Positions 15,866-23,945 of a stretch of DNA of 51,143 bases are shown piece after piece. Made by a program: the position numbers and the translations under genes. Numbering within the stretch: position 1 is the stretch's first letter; each line of letters opens with the position of its first letter. The notes beneath the pieces were generated by a model. The model was not told the origin of the DNA and ran no database searches. It saw only the letters and a program-made list of their open reading frames with translations. This DNA comes from Bacteroidota bacterium (GTDB taxonomy: Bacteria; Bacteroidota; Bacteroidia; Chitinophagales; Chitinophagaceae): NCBI GenBank assembly GCA_023392575.1, contig JAEVYV010000319.1:1-51143 (forward strand), in the 5' to 3' direction.

Positions 15866-16003
15866 GGAGGAGATTGTTAATTGATTATTGTTAATTGTAA
15901 TTGCCCTTTGCGGGTACGAATCTTATTAATCCTTGAATCAATATTGAAAGCTTGTTATGCAGAAATCAATTGCCAATTAGCCATTGACAATTGACAATCC
16001 GCC
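15866..16003. repeat. Word-type inverted repeat
   Basis: The left arm at 15866-15903 is built of repeats of TGTTAATTG and the right arm at 15967-16003 of CAATTGACAAT-like words. Reverse complementing the right arm aligns with the left over most of its length. The right arm lies 22 bp before the next start codon. Confidence 0.65.
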
Positions 16004-16024
16004 TAATCATTGTATCTTTTTTGC

Positions 16025-18793
16025 ATGAAACGACCTTCGCTCCTTCTGCTGTTTTTTTTCTTTTCCTTATGGGCGTTGGCGCAAAGTTTTGGCGGTTTTC
16101 CACCTTCTACCCGGTGGCGGCAGATCAACACCGATACGGCCCGCATCATTTTTACAAAAGGTGCAGCGCAGCAGGCCGAACGCATTGCTGCCTTCGTTCA
16201 CCAACAGGCGGCTGATTCTTTTTTTTCCATCGGCGATAAGATAAGAAAGGTGAACATTGTGTTGCAAAGCCGCACTACGCTGGCCAATGGTTACGTGGCC
16301 CTGGCGCCGTTCCGAAGCGAGTATTACCTGATTCCCTCGTCCAATGTATTTGAATTTGGCAACCTGCCCTGGTACGAAAACCTGGCCGTGCATGAATACC
16401 GCCATGTGCAGCAATACAATAATTTTAAAAATGGATGGAGCAAAGGACTGTTTTATCTTTTTGGTGAACAGGGACAGGCCCTGGGAAATGCTTTAACGGT
16501 GCCCGACTGGTTTTTTGAAGGCGATGCCGTACACGCCGAAACGGCGTTGACCCAACAGGGCAGGGGACGGTTGCCGTATTTTTTAAGCGGCTATAACAGC
16601 TTGTGGCTGGAAGGCAAGAATTACAGTTGGCAAAAGCTGCGCAATGGTTCGCTGAAAGATTATGTGCCCAACCATTACCAGTTGGGCTACCTGCTAACCA
16701 ACTACGGTTATTTAAAATATGGAAGTGATTTTTGGGAGAAGGTGACTAAAGACGCCAGTGCTTTTAAAGGCTTGTTTTATCCTTTTCAAAAAGCAGTGAA
16801 AAAATATGCAGGCGTTGATTACAAAACCTTCCGCAACGAGGCCCTGCAATTTTATCAGCAGAAGTTGGGCGAAGAAAAAGAGCCGGGTGTTGTGAAAACC
16901 AAAACCGTTACCAACTATTTTTTTCCCCAGTACGTTTCAAAGGATTCGCTGTTGTACTTGAAAACGGCGTACAATAAAATTCCGGCTTTTTACATAAGAG
17001 ATCAGCGGGGCGAACACCGGCTGGCACAACAAAGCATCAGTTCCGAAGAATGGTTTAGTTACCGTAAAGGGAAGATTGCCTACACGGCTTTCAGCACCCA
17101 TCCCCGGTGGAGCCTCATTGATTACAGCGACGTGGTGCTCCTGGACGTGGCTACCGGCCGGGAGCAGCGGCTGACGGCAAAGGCCCGTTATTATACGCCG
17201 GATCTTTCGCCTTCGGGCAATAAGATCGTTGCCGTCCGCATCACCGATTCGCTGGAAACAGAACTGCAGGTGTTGAATGCAGCCGATGGTTCGCTGATAA
17301 CAAAGATCGGTTCCGTAAAAGATTATTATTATCTCAACCCCCGTTTTGTGGATGAGAACACGATTGTTGTGGCCGCCCGTACGCCGGATTCAAAAACTTC
17401 CCTGCAATTGTTTGATCTGATGACCAACCAGTGGGAAGAGATCATTCCGGCTTCGTACAACACCATCGGCCTTCCTTTTGTGGCAGGCAATACGGTTTAT
17501 TTTATGTCCAATGCCCAGGCCAACGACGACCTCTATGCCGTGAGCCTCAAGGACAAGACCATTTATCAATTGACACAGGACCGGACCGGCAATTATTATC
17601 CCTCTGTTTTTAACGATACCCTCGTGTGGTCGCATTTTACAGCAGAAGGTTTGCAAATACGCACCGCTCCCCTGAATGCTTCGGCGTGGAGCGAGGTAAA
17701 CAGAATGACCTGGCCTGAGCGGGCCAGCCTGTACCCGGTTGCATTGGCGGATCATCCCATAAGCCCGGCGCCCCGCCGTTTTTCCGAACAGCGGTATAGC
17801 AAGTCGAAAGGACTGATCAATTTTCATAGCTGGTCGCCCAATTATGTGGATCCTGAATTTACCTTCAGCCTGTACAGTGATAATATCCTCAATACGTTTT
17901 CCAACCAGTTGTTCTACCGCTACAACCGAAACGAGTCATCGCATGGCATTGGCTGGAACACGGCGTATGGCGGGTTTTTTCCGGTGCTGAGCGCCGGCGC
18001 CGAGTACACCTACGACCGGCATCTTGATTTTTCCAGGGGCACCTTAACACTGGACCAGTTGGAGGTGAGGGGTGGCTACAATATTCCCTTGCGTTTTACC
18101 AAAGGCAAAACCTATAAGGCGCTCAATTTTGGATCGGACTATGTGTTCAACCATTTGCGGCCCACCGGTATTTGGAAGGATTCGTTTATGGCCCGCAGCA
18201 ACAGTTACCTGCGGCATTTTGCTTCCTGGTCGCACTATCTGCCCCGGGCGGTGCAGCAGATCTATCCCAAACTGGGTTGGGCTACGCTTTTGCAGCACCG
18301 GCACTTGTTGTCGGACAGGGGTTTTCAGTTTTATGGAAACTCGTTTCTCTACCTTCCTTCTTTGGGTAACCACAGCATTGTTGTCAATGCCTCGTTCCAG
18401 GAAACCGATACAAGCAACGTGGTGTTCAGCAACCTGTTTCCCAATTCCAGAGGCTATGATGAATACTATTTCTCCCGCATGTGGAAGGTAGCAGCCAATT
18501 ATCATTTTCCGATTGTCTATCCCGATTTTGGGTTTGCCAGCATCGTTTACCTGCAGCGGCTGAGAGGCAACTTGTTTTATGATTTTACCAGGGTGTATTC
18601 CAACAACAAAAAAGCATCCGCCCATTTAAGAAGCGTAGGGGGAGAGTTGTATTTTGATACCAAATGGTGGAACCAACTGCCTGTGTCGTTTGGGGTGCGG
18701 CTTAGTTATTTGCTGGATGATGGTTTTACCTCGCGGGACAGGAAAGGAAACACGTGGTTTGAACTGATCCTGCCGATGAACTTGCTGCCGTGA
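16025..18793 (+). CDS. Surface metallopeptidase-like protein with propeller and outer-membrane barrel
   Basis: The 922-residue protein starts with a signal peptide (about 1-19, ending WALAQ). Residues about 30-290 resemble a peptidase MA-type gluzincin domain: HEYRH at 123-127 supplies the HExxH zinc motif, and PDWFFEGDAVHAE near 160-172 matches the downstream glutamate motif. Residues about 300-600 contain TolB/PD40-like beta-propeller strands (KGKIAYTAFSTHPRWS, ARYYTPDLSPSGNKIV). The last ~320 residues are alternating aromatic-rich strands typical of an outer-membrane barrel, ending in a hydrophobic C-terminus. An earlier TTG start at 16010 would add five residues ahead of the signal and is rejected. 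The whole suggests an outer-membrane-anchored protease of unknown substrate. I do not know a gene name for this combination. Confidence 0.8.
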   Translation: MKRPSLLLLFFFFSLWALAQSFGGFPPSTRWRQINTDTARIIFTKGAAQQAERIAAFVHQQAADSFFSIGDKIRKVNIVLQSRTTLANGYVALAPFRSEYYLIPSSNVFEFGNLPWYENLAVHEYRHVQQYNNFKNGWSKGLFYLFGEQGQALGNALTVPDWFFEGDAVHAETALTQQGRGRLPYFLSGYNSLWLEGKNYSWQKLRNGSLKDYVPNHYQLGYLLTNYGYLKYGSDFWEKVTKDASAFKGLFYPFQKAVKKYAGVDYKTFRNEALQFYQQKLGEEKEPGVVKTKTVTNYFFPQYVSKDSLLYLKTAYNKIPAFYIRDQRGEHRLAQQSISSEEWFSYRKGKIAYTAFSTHPRWSLIDYSDVVLLDVATGREQRLTAKARYYTPDLSPSGNKIVAVRITDSLETELQVLNAADGSLITKIGSVKDYYYLNPRFVDENTIVVAARTPDSKTSLQLFDLMTNQWEEIIPASYNTIGLPFVAGNTVYFMSNAQANDDLYAVSLKDKTIYQLTQDRTGNYYPSVFNDTLVWSHFTAEGLQIRTAPLNASAWSEVNRMTWPERASLYPVALADHPISPAPRRFSEQRYSKSKGLINFHSWSPNYVDPEFTFSLYSDNILNTFSNQLFYRYNRNESSHGIGWNTAYGGFFPVLSAGAEYTYDRHLDFSRGTLTLDQLEVRGGYNIPLRFTKGKTYKALNFGSDYVFNHLRPTGIWKDSFMARSNSYLRHFASWSHYLPRAVQQIYPKLGWATLLQHRHLLSDRGFQFYGNSFLYLPSLGNHSIVVNASFQETDTSNVVFSNLFPNSRGYDEYYFSRMWKVAANYHFPIVYPDFGFASIVYLQRLRGNLFYDFTRVYSNNKKASAHLRSVGGELYFDTKWWNQLPVSFGVRLSYLLDDGFTSRDRKGNTWFELILPMNLLP

Positions 18794-18830
18794 TGTCTGA
18801 GCCGTGATTTTCAGGATGAAGGGATGGGTA
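18794..18830 (+). repeat. Dispersed repeat, family D, copy 1
   Basis: The sequence TGTCTGAGCCGTGATTTTC begins right after the preceding stop codon. The core GTCTGA-CCGTGATTT recurs at 20446-20465 on the minus strand and, as TCTGAACTGTGATTTGG, at 20331-20347. In Bacteroidota such phrases recur between genes. Confidence 0.5.
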
Positions 18831-19025
18831 GGAAATTATTTGTCGCAAAGCCGCTAGGATGTTACGAAAGCCTTTGTTCGCCAGGCGCGTCTTTGCATGA
18901 AATTACTTATAAAAACAGTAAGGGTATCTTAATGAAAGAAGGATTTCCGGGCAAGAAAAGCGCAAACGGCTTTCCTGAACGGAACCATCTGCCCATTTAA
19001 AATTTTTATTTAAAGGACTGTTCTT

Positions 19026-20042
19026 TTACCGAGGCGGCCAGTCGTTACTGACATTGGGTAAGCCCACCACTTTGTACGTTACCACCCGGCCATCGAACTG
19101 CTGTTTTAAATAGGTGCCATCGGGTGTTTTGAATAACTCCTCTCCATTTACCGTTACGGTTTTTGAACCTTCCGGCAGTTGGGCCACCACATCGCCCAGT
19201 TGATGGGAAACAGAAGGCGCCGGCTGATTTTGTGTGTTATTGATCTTGCCGTTTTTCCCTACCACGGTGTACACGGTCTTTCCCTTGCTGTCTCTGTCTT
19301 CTTTGTAATACGTGCCGTTAAACTCGTAGAGTGGTTCGCCATTAATCTCCACTGATTTGGCGCCCTGTGGCAAGGCTGAGATCTGTGCGCCCATCGGCGC
19401 ATCTACCACCTCATACTGATTGTTGTACGAGCGGTAATAGGTTCCGTTGGCATAATAAAAGACACCCGGGCCCGCAAAAACCGGGTAATAGCCAAAGGGC
19501 GACAGGCGGACCGTTAGTCCTATTGGAGCAAAAACCGGGGTGTAAAAACCATCATAAAAGCCGAAGAAAAGGCCCGTGTTGTAATTGTAATAGTATGGAT
19601 ACCCTCCATAATACAGGGCCAGGCTGCCATAGGGCAGTACAGAATAACGCGGCGCTCCGGCAAATACATAGCGCTGCGGCACGTAAACATTTTTATACAC
19701 GCCTGGGGCACCGGGATAGTATCGGCCAAAGGTTCTTTGTTGCGCTGCATTGCCTAAAATACTCTGCCGGGCAAGATCCCGGGGGCTTTTGGCGGTTGCA
19801 ATCGTTCTGTTGGGCGGGGTCTGGCCAAAGGAGCCTCGGTATTGGGGCAAAGAAGCCCCCCTTTCCATCCGGGGCGCTGTGATTCGCGGCCGGTCCGTTT
19901 GGTAAATGCCGCTGTTTCGGCCCGGGGCTCTTTCCTGGCCATCGTGTGCTCTTCCGCCGCGTTGTGCATGTGCACCCACAAACAGGCCTGTGCTCAATAA
20001 AATGGTAAACAAGAACCGGGTGATTTTTAGAAAGTTTTTCAT
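19026..20042 (-). CDS. Secreted Tyr/Gly-rich protein, DUF6515-like
   Basis: The 338-residue protein has a signal peptide (about residues 1-26, ending VGAHAQ). A low-complexity basic region follows (about 27-110), rich in Arg, Gly and Pro. Residues about 120-210 are strongly Tyr/Gly/Pro-rich (YYGGYPYYYNYNTG) and probably form a surface-exposed fibrous segment. The C-terminal third has two related repeats of the pattern LPxGxxxVxVNGExLYxxxGTYYK, at about 225-265 and 290-325, which is the hallmark of the Bacteroidota family I believe is DUF6515. The upstream extension to 20165 is in frame but lies before the signal sequence, so the ATG at 20042 is used. Function is unknown; cell envelope is the likely location. 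Confidence 0.78.
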   Translation of the reverse strand: MKNFLKITRFLFTILLSTGLFVGAHAQRGGRAHDGQERAPGRNSGIYQTDRPRITAPRMERGASLPQYRGSFGQTPPNRTIATAKSPRDLARQSILGNAAQQRTFGRYYPGAPGVYKNVYVPQRYVFAGAPRYSVLPYGSLALYYGGYPYYYNYNTGLFFGFYDGFYTPVFAPIGLTVRLSPFGYYPVFAGPGVFYYANGTYYRSYNNQYEVVDAPMGAQISALPQGAKSVEINGEPLYEFNGTYYKEDRDSKGKTVYTVVGKNGKINNTQNQPAPSVSHQLGDVVAQLPEGSKTVTVNGEELFKTPDGTYLKQQFDGRVVTYKVVGLPNVSNDWPPR

Positions 20043-20451
20043 GATTTTTTCATTAGGCGTTAACAGATAAACCAGGCAGCAGAAAGAAAAGCAAACGCCG
20101 AAACTACCATCAAAGCCGGTTTTCAAAAGAATTGCCTGCGGCTGCCTGCTCTTCATTTCAACCACATAACTTGTGCCGTATGTATCAAACGCATAGTCTG
20201 AAAAAAGATTTCACCGGAATTTATATTTTGCTTTTTTACGGGCTTTATTGAAGAGCTGTATAAGAAAAGAGAGAGTGAGAAATGGACTGGAGCAGCATGG
20301 AAAGAAGGGACGGGTGCCGTATTTGGTTAATCTGAACTGTGATTTGGGGTAGTTTTTATGATTGTCTGAATTAAACATATCTCCTTAAAGCAAAAAGAGT
20401 CTTCATTTTTGAAGACTCTTTATTTCCTGCTAATCTGTTAATCTTTCCAAA
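20043..20451. other. Intergenic region with terminator and family-D inverted pair
   Basis: It carries the upstream region of the DUF6515-like gene, a family-D repeat copy at 20331-20347 and the valS terminator. The reverse complement of 20446-20462 matches 20331-20347 at 16 of 17 positions, so these form an inverted pair enclosing the terminator. No gene is seen. Confidence 0.5.
20394..20421 (-). terminator. Intrinsic terminator of valS
   Basis: Arms AAAGAGTCTTCA and TGAAGACTCTTT form a perfect 12-bp stem with a 4-nt loop. On the minus strand it is followed by further T residues and lies 30 bp after the valS stop. Confidence 0.85.
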
Positions 20452-23127
20452 TCACGGTTCAGACAATGTTTTCAAACTTTCTTCAATGGCCTTGATCTTT
20501 TCTTCCGCATCGGCTTTTTTCTTTCTTTCTGTTTCCACAACCTCGGGCTTAGCGTTTTGCACAAAGCGTTCGTTGCTTAGTTTCTTGTCAACGGAAACCA
20601 AAAAGCCTTTCAGGTATTCCAGGTCTTTAAGCAATTGTTCTTTTTGTGCTGTGGTGTCCACAACAGCTTCCGATTCGAGATAAAATTTATCAGTACCAAC
20701 GACTACTGTAATGGTGTTGGCAACAGCATCAGTTATAAAATCAATTTCGCTGGCGTTTACCTGTTTGGCTAAAATAGGTTCGATAAATTCAAAACCTGCC
20801 TTATCCGCAGTTTGTATGTGCAGCTTAATGGTTTCTTTGGGTTTAAGGTTGTTCTTGTTTCTTGCATCCCTCACCGCGGTAATCACTTCCTTTAGCATTT
20901 GGCCCTGTTTAAGCACTGTTGCGGGTGAAAGATCAGAAATGTTCGAGTGGTGGTTGCCTACTTCGCCTATTAACTTTATTGTCAGATCATCACCCTGTTT
21001 ACGTGTTCTCAACTGGTGATAAATTTCTTCTGTAACAAAAGGCATGAAGGGATGCAGTAACTGCATCAGCTCTTCAAAAAAGTCTAAGGTGCAAGTCAGT
21101 ATGTGGCCGTCGATCTTTTCACCATAAGGCGGTTTTACCCATTCCAGGTACCAACTGCAGAAATCATCCCAAATCAGCGAGTAAATGGTTTTTAGCGCCT
21201 CGCTTAAACGGAAGTCTTTATACAATTCCTCTACCTGTTGCTTTACTTCGGTCAGACGGTTTTCAAACCAGGTGCAGGCAAAACTGGCTTTTTCAAAATC
21301 CTCCTTGCTTCTATCGCTAACCAGCACGCCATTCTCCTCCCACATTTTTACCAGCTTCAGGGCGTTCCACAATTTGTTGTTGAAGAAGCGGCCTTGTTCG
21401 CAGCTGCTGTCGTCAAACAACAGGTCGTTGCCGGCGGGAGAGGAAATCAGGATGCCAAAGCGAACCGCATCGGCGCCAAAGCGGTCAATGAGGTCGAGCA
21501 GGTCGGGAGAGTTGCCGAGGCTTTTGCTCATTTTTCTTCCCTGCTTGTCGCGGACCATGCCGGTAAAATACACATGGTCGAAGGGCTTTTTATTCATGTA
21601 CTCTTCTCCGGCCATGATCATGCGGGCCACCCAGAAGAAGATGATATCCTGCCCGGTTACCAGTACCGAGGTGGGGTAGTAGTATTCAATATCGGGATTG
21701 TGTGGCTGGCTAATGCCGTTGAATACTTCAATGGGCCAGAGCCAGGAGGAGAACCAGGTGTCCAAAACATCTTCATCCTGCCTTAAGGGCACGTCGTTTC
21801 TTTCAAACTGGGCATTGTAGAGCTCTTTTGCTTCTTCTTCCGTTGCGGCTACCACAAACCTTCCTTCCGCGTCGTACCAGGCCGGTATGCGCTGTCCCCA
21901 CCACAATTGCCTGGAAATACACCAGTCTTTTATATTCTCCAGCCAGTATTTGTAGGTGGCTAAAAAGCGTTCTTCGGGATGAATTTTTACCTCCCCGCTG
22001 GTTACGGCATTCAGGGCCTTGTCGGCCAGGCCACGCATTTTTACAAACCACTGTGTGGAGATCCGGGGCTCGACCACTACAGATGTTCTTTGTGAAAAAC
22101 CAAGGCGGGTCTGGTATTCTTCTTCTTTTACCAGTAAGCCGTCGGCTTTTAATTTTTCAATGGCGGCTTTTCTGGCTTCAAAGCGGTCCATGCCCACAAA
22201 CACTTCCGCTGCGGCGCTCAGTGTTCCATTTTCATTCAACGTATCAATGGTAGGCAGGTTATGTTTCAGTCCAAGATTGTAGTCGTTGATATCATGCGCC
22301 GGGGTGACTTTCAGGGCGCCGGTGCCAAAGGTCGGATCCACATAGTCGTCGAAAATGACAGGCACTTCCCGATTCACCAGGGGTACAATAATCTTTTTCC
22401 CTTTCAGGTGCTGATAGCGTTCATCAGCCGGATTTACGCAAACAGCGGTGTCACCCATGATGGTTTCGGGGCGCTGGGTGGCGATCGTTAGATATTCATC
22501 ACTGTCAACCACCTTATATTTTACGTAGTATAATTTACCCTGTATGTCTTTATATTCTACTTCTTCATCGCTCAGGGCTGTTTGTGCGGCGGGGTCCCAG
22601 TTGATCATCCGGGCGCCGCGGTAGATCATTCCCTTGTTGTACAGGTCAACAAATACCTTGATGACGGCTTTGTAATAGTGATCGTCCATGGTAAACGTAA
22701 CCCGGTCCCAATCTACACTGCAGCCCAGTTTTTTGATCTGGTGGTAAATGATGCCGCCGTATTTTTCTTTCCACTCAAAAGCATGTTTCAGGAAGTCTTC
22801 TCTGGACAGCTCGTGTTTGGAAATGCCTTTTTCTTTTTCCAGCATTTGCACCACTTTGGCTTCGGTGGCAATGGAGGCGTGGTCGCTGCCGGGCACCCAG
22901 CAGGCGTTAAAGCCGCTCATACGGGCCTTGCGCACCAGCACGTCCTGAACCGTTTCGTTGAGCGTATGGCCCATGTGCAGCACGCCGGTTACGTTGGGCG
23001 GGGGAATCACCACGGTAAAAGGAGGCCGGTTGTCGGGTTTGCTGTTAAAATATCTATTTTCCAGCCAGTGGCGGTACCATTTTTCCTCAACGGCCTGCGG
23101 TTCAAAATTTTTGGAAAGAGTGCTCAT
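20452..23127 (-). CDS. valS: Valyl-tRNA synthetase
   Basis: The 891-residue class I synthetase charges tRNA-Val. The HIGH-type motif is HMGH at residues 51-54, after PPPNVTGVL. The KMSKS motif is at about residues 532-536 in GRKMSKSLGNSPD. The CP1 editing domain lies between them, with the TQRPETIMGDTAV segment at about 215-230 intact. The anticodon-binding domain occupies about 600-770, and a Lys/Glu-rich coiled coil closes the protein, as in other bacterial ValRS. The stop codon TGA lies inside a dispersed family-D repeat, so the last three or four residues (LSEP) are encoded by repeat sequence. A perfect 11-bp hairpin lies just upstream of the start codon. No T-box is expected in this phylum and none is seen. 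Confidence 0.98.
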   Translation of the reverse strand: MSTLSKNFEPQAVEEKWYRHWLENRYFNSKPDNRPPFTVVIPPPNVTGVLHMGHTLNETVQDVLVRKARMSGFNACWVPGSDHASIATEAKVVQMLEKEKGISKHELSREDFLKHAFEWKEKYGGIIYHQIKKLGCSVDWDRVTFTMDDHYYKAVIKVFVDLYNKGMIYRGARMINWDPAAQTALSDEEVEYKDIQGKLYYVKYKVVDSDEYLTIATQRPETIMGDTAVCVNPADERYQHLKGKKIIVPLVNREVPVIFDDYVDPTFGTGALKVTPAHDINDYNLGLKHNLPTIDTLNENGTLSAAAEVFVGMDRFEARKAAIEKLKADGLLVKEEEYQTRLGFSQRTSVVVEPRISTQWFVKMRGLADKALNAVTSGEVKIHPEERFLATYKYWLENIKDWCISRQLWWGQRIPAWYDAEGRFVVAATEEEAKELYNAQFERNDVPLRQDEDVLDTWFSSWLWPIEVFNGISQPHNPDIEYYYPTSVLVTGQDIIFFWVARMIMAGEEYMNKKPFDHVYFTGMVRDKQGRKMSKSLGNSPDLLDLIDRFGADAVRFGILISSPAGNDLLFDDSSCEQGRFFNNKLWNALKLVKMWEENGVLVSDRSKEDFEKASFACTWFENRLTEVKQQVEELYKDFRLSEALKTIYSLIWDDFCSWYLEWVKPPYGEKIDGHILTCTLDFFEELMQLLHPFMPFVTEEIYHQLRTRKQGDDLTIKLIGEVGNHHSNISDLSPATVLKQGQMLKEVITAVRDARNKNNLKPKETIKLHIQTADKAGFEFIEPILAKQVNASEIDFITDAVANTITVVVGTDKFYLESEAVVDTTAQKEQLLKDLEYLKGFLVSVDKKLSNERFVQNAKPEVVETERKKKADAEEKIKAIEESLKTLSEP

Positions 23128-23140
23128 GCTTAAAAATAAA

Positions 23141-23173
23141 ATTGGTGTGCAAATTTACGGGCTGCACACCAAT
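23141..23173 (-). promoter_or_regulatory. Perfect hairpin in valS leader
   Basis: ATTGGTGTGCA (23141-23151) and TGCACACCAAT (23163-23173) form a perfect 11-bp stem with an 11-nt loop. Read on the minus strand it lies in the probable valS 5' leader, ending 13 bases before the ATG. It could affect translation initiation or serve as a protein-binding site. Confidence 0.45.
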
Positions 23174-23174
23174 T

Positions 23175-23283
23175 TAGTTGACTGGTTGATAAGTTGAATA
23201 GTTGACCTGTTAAATGTTTGAAAGGGTTAATGGAGAAGCTACAGCCAGAGGGCAGCTAATCAACCAATTAACTTGTCAACTGA
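23175..23283. repeat. Word-type inverted repeat
   Basis: The left arm (23175-23211) is made of four variants of the word GTTGA(A/C/T), as in GTTGACTGGTTGATAAGTTGA. The right arm (23254-23283), reverse-complemented, gives AGTTGACAAGTTAATTGGTT and pairs along most of the left arm. It sits between valS and the response regulator stop codon. Confidence 0.7.
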
Positions 23284-23295
23284 AGAAACGAATGA

Positions 23296-23943
23296 TCAGC
23301 CTTCAAAATCCAGCTGGCTGTTGTTGATGAAGTTCACCAAGGCCGCAGCATTTTTGAGGTTGAGTTTCTTTAAGATATTGTAACGGTGCACTTCCACGGT
23401 TTTGACCGAAATGTTCAGGGCATCGGCAATTTCTTTGGAGGAGTTGCCTTTTTTGATAAAGGCAATGATCTCAATTTCTCTTTGGGAAAGGGAATTGAGG
23501 CCGTTTTGCTGGTCGTCGCCACTGATCACCTGTTCGGATAAGATGTTTTTGATCTCATCACAGATGTATTTTCTTCCACTTTGGATTTCCATGATGGCCT
23601 TGAACATTTCTTCGCGGGAGGAATTTTTGGTTACATAACCCATAGCCCCTTTTTGGATCATTTTACGGGCATAGGTAGGCTGGGTATGCAGCGAAACGCC
23701 AAGGATTTTTGATGCAGGCGAAAACTTGCGGATTTGCTGGGTGGCTTCAATGCCGTTCATGCCCGGCAAATTGATGTCCATGATGACAATTTGCGGACGC
23801 AATTGCTTGGCTAATTCCACGGCATCTTCACCGCTGCCACTCTCTGCAATTACCTTAAACCGGGGGTCGGTGTTTAAAATAAAGCTCCAGGTTTCCCGCA
23901 CCAGGGTGTGATCGTCTGCAATCAGAATGGTAATTTTTTCCAT
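23296..23943 (-). CDS. LuxR/NarL-type response regulator
   Basis: The 215-residue protein has an N-terminal receiver domain (about 4-120) with the acidic pair D10/D11, phosphoacceptor D56 in VIMDINLPGMNG, and a conserved Lys at about 105 in GYVTK. The C-terminal LuxR-type helix-turn-helix (about 150-213) reads LSQREIEIIAFIKKGNSSKE, then VKTVEVHRYNILKKLNL. It is a typical DNA-binding output regulator. Its start codon lies 2 bp after the stop of the multi-PAS kinase at 23946-27113, so the two are cotranscribed and very probably form a cognate pair. Confidence 0.95.
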   Translation of the reverse strand: MEKITILIADDHTLVRETWSFILNTDPRFKVIAESGSGEDAVELAKQLRPQIVIMDINLPGMNGIEATQQIRKFSPASKILGVSLHTQPTYARKMIQKGAMGYVTKNSSREEMFKAIMEIQSGRKYICDEIKNILSEQVISGDDQQNGLNSLSQREIEIIAFIKKGNSSKEIADALNISVKTVEVHRYNILKKLNLKNAAALVNFINNSQLDFEG

Positions 23944-23945
23944 AG

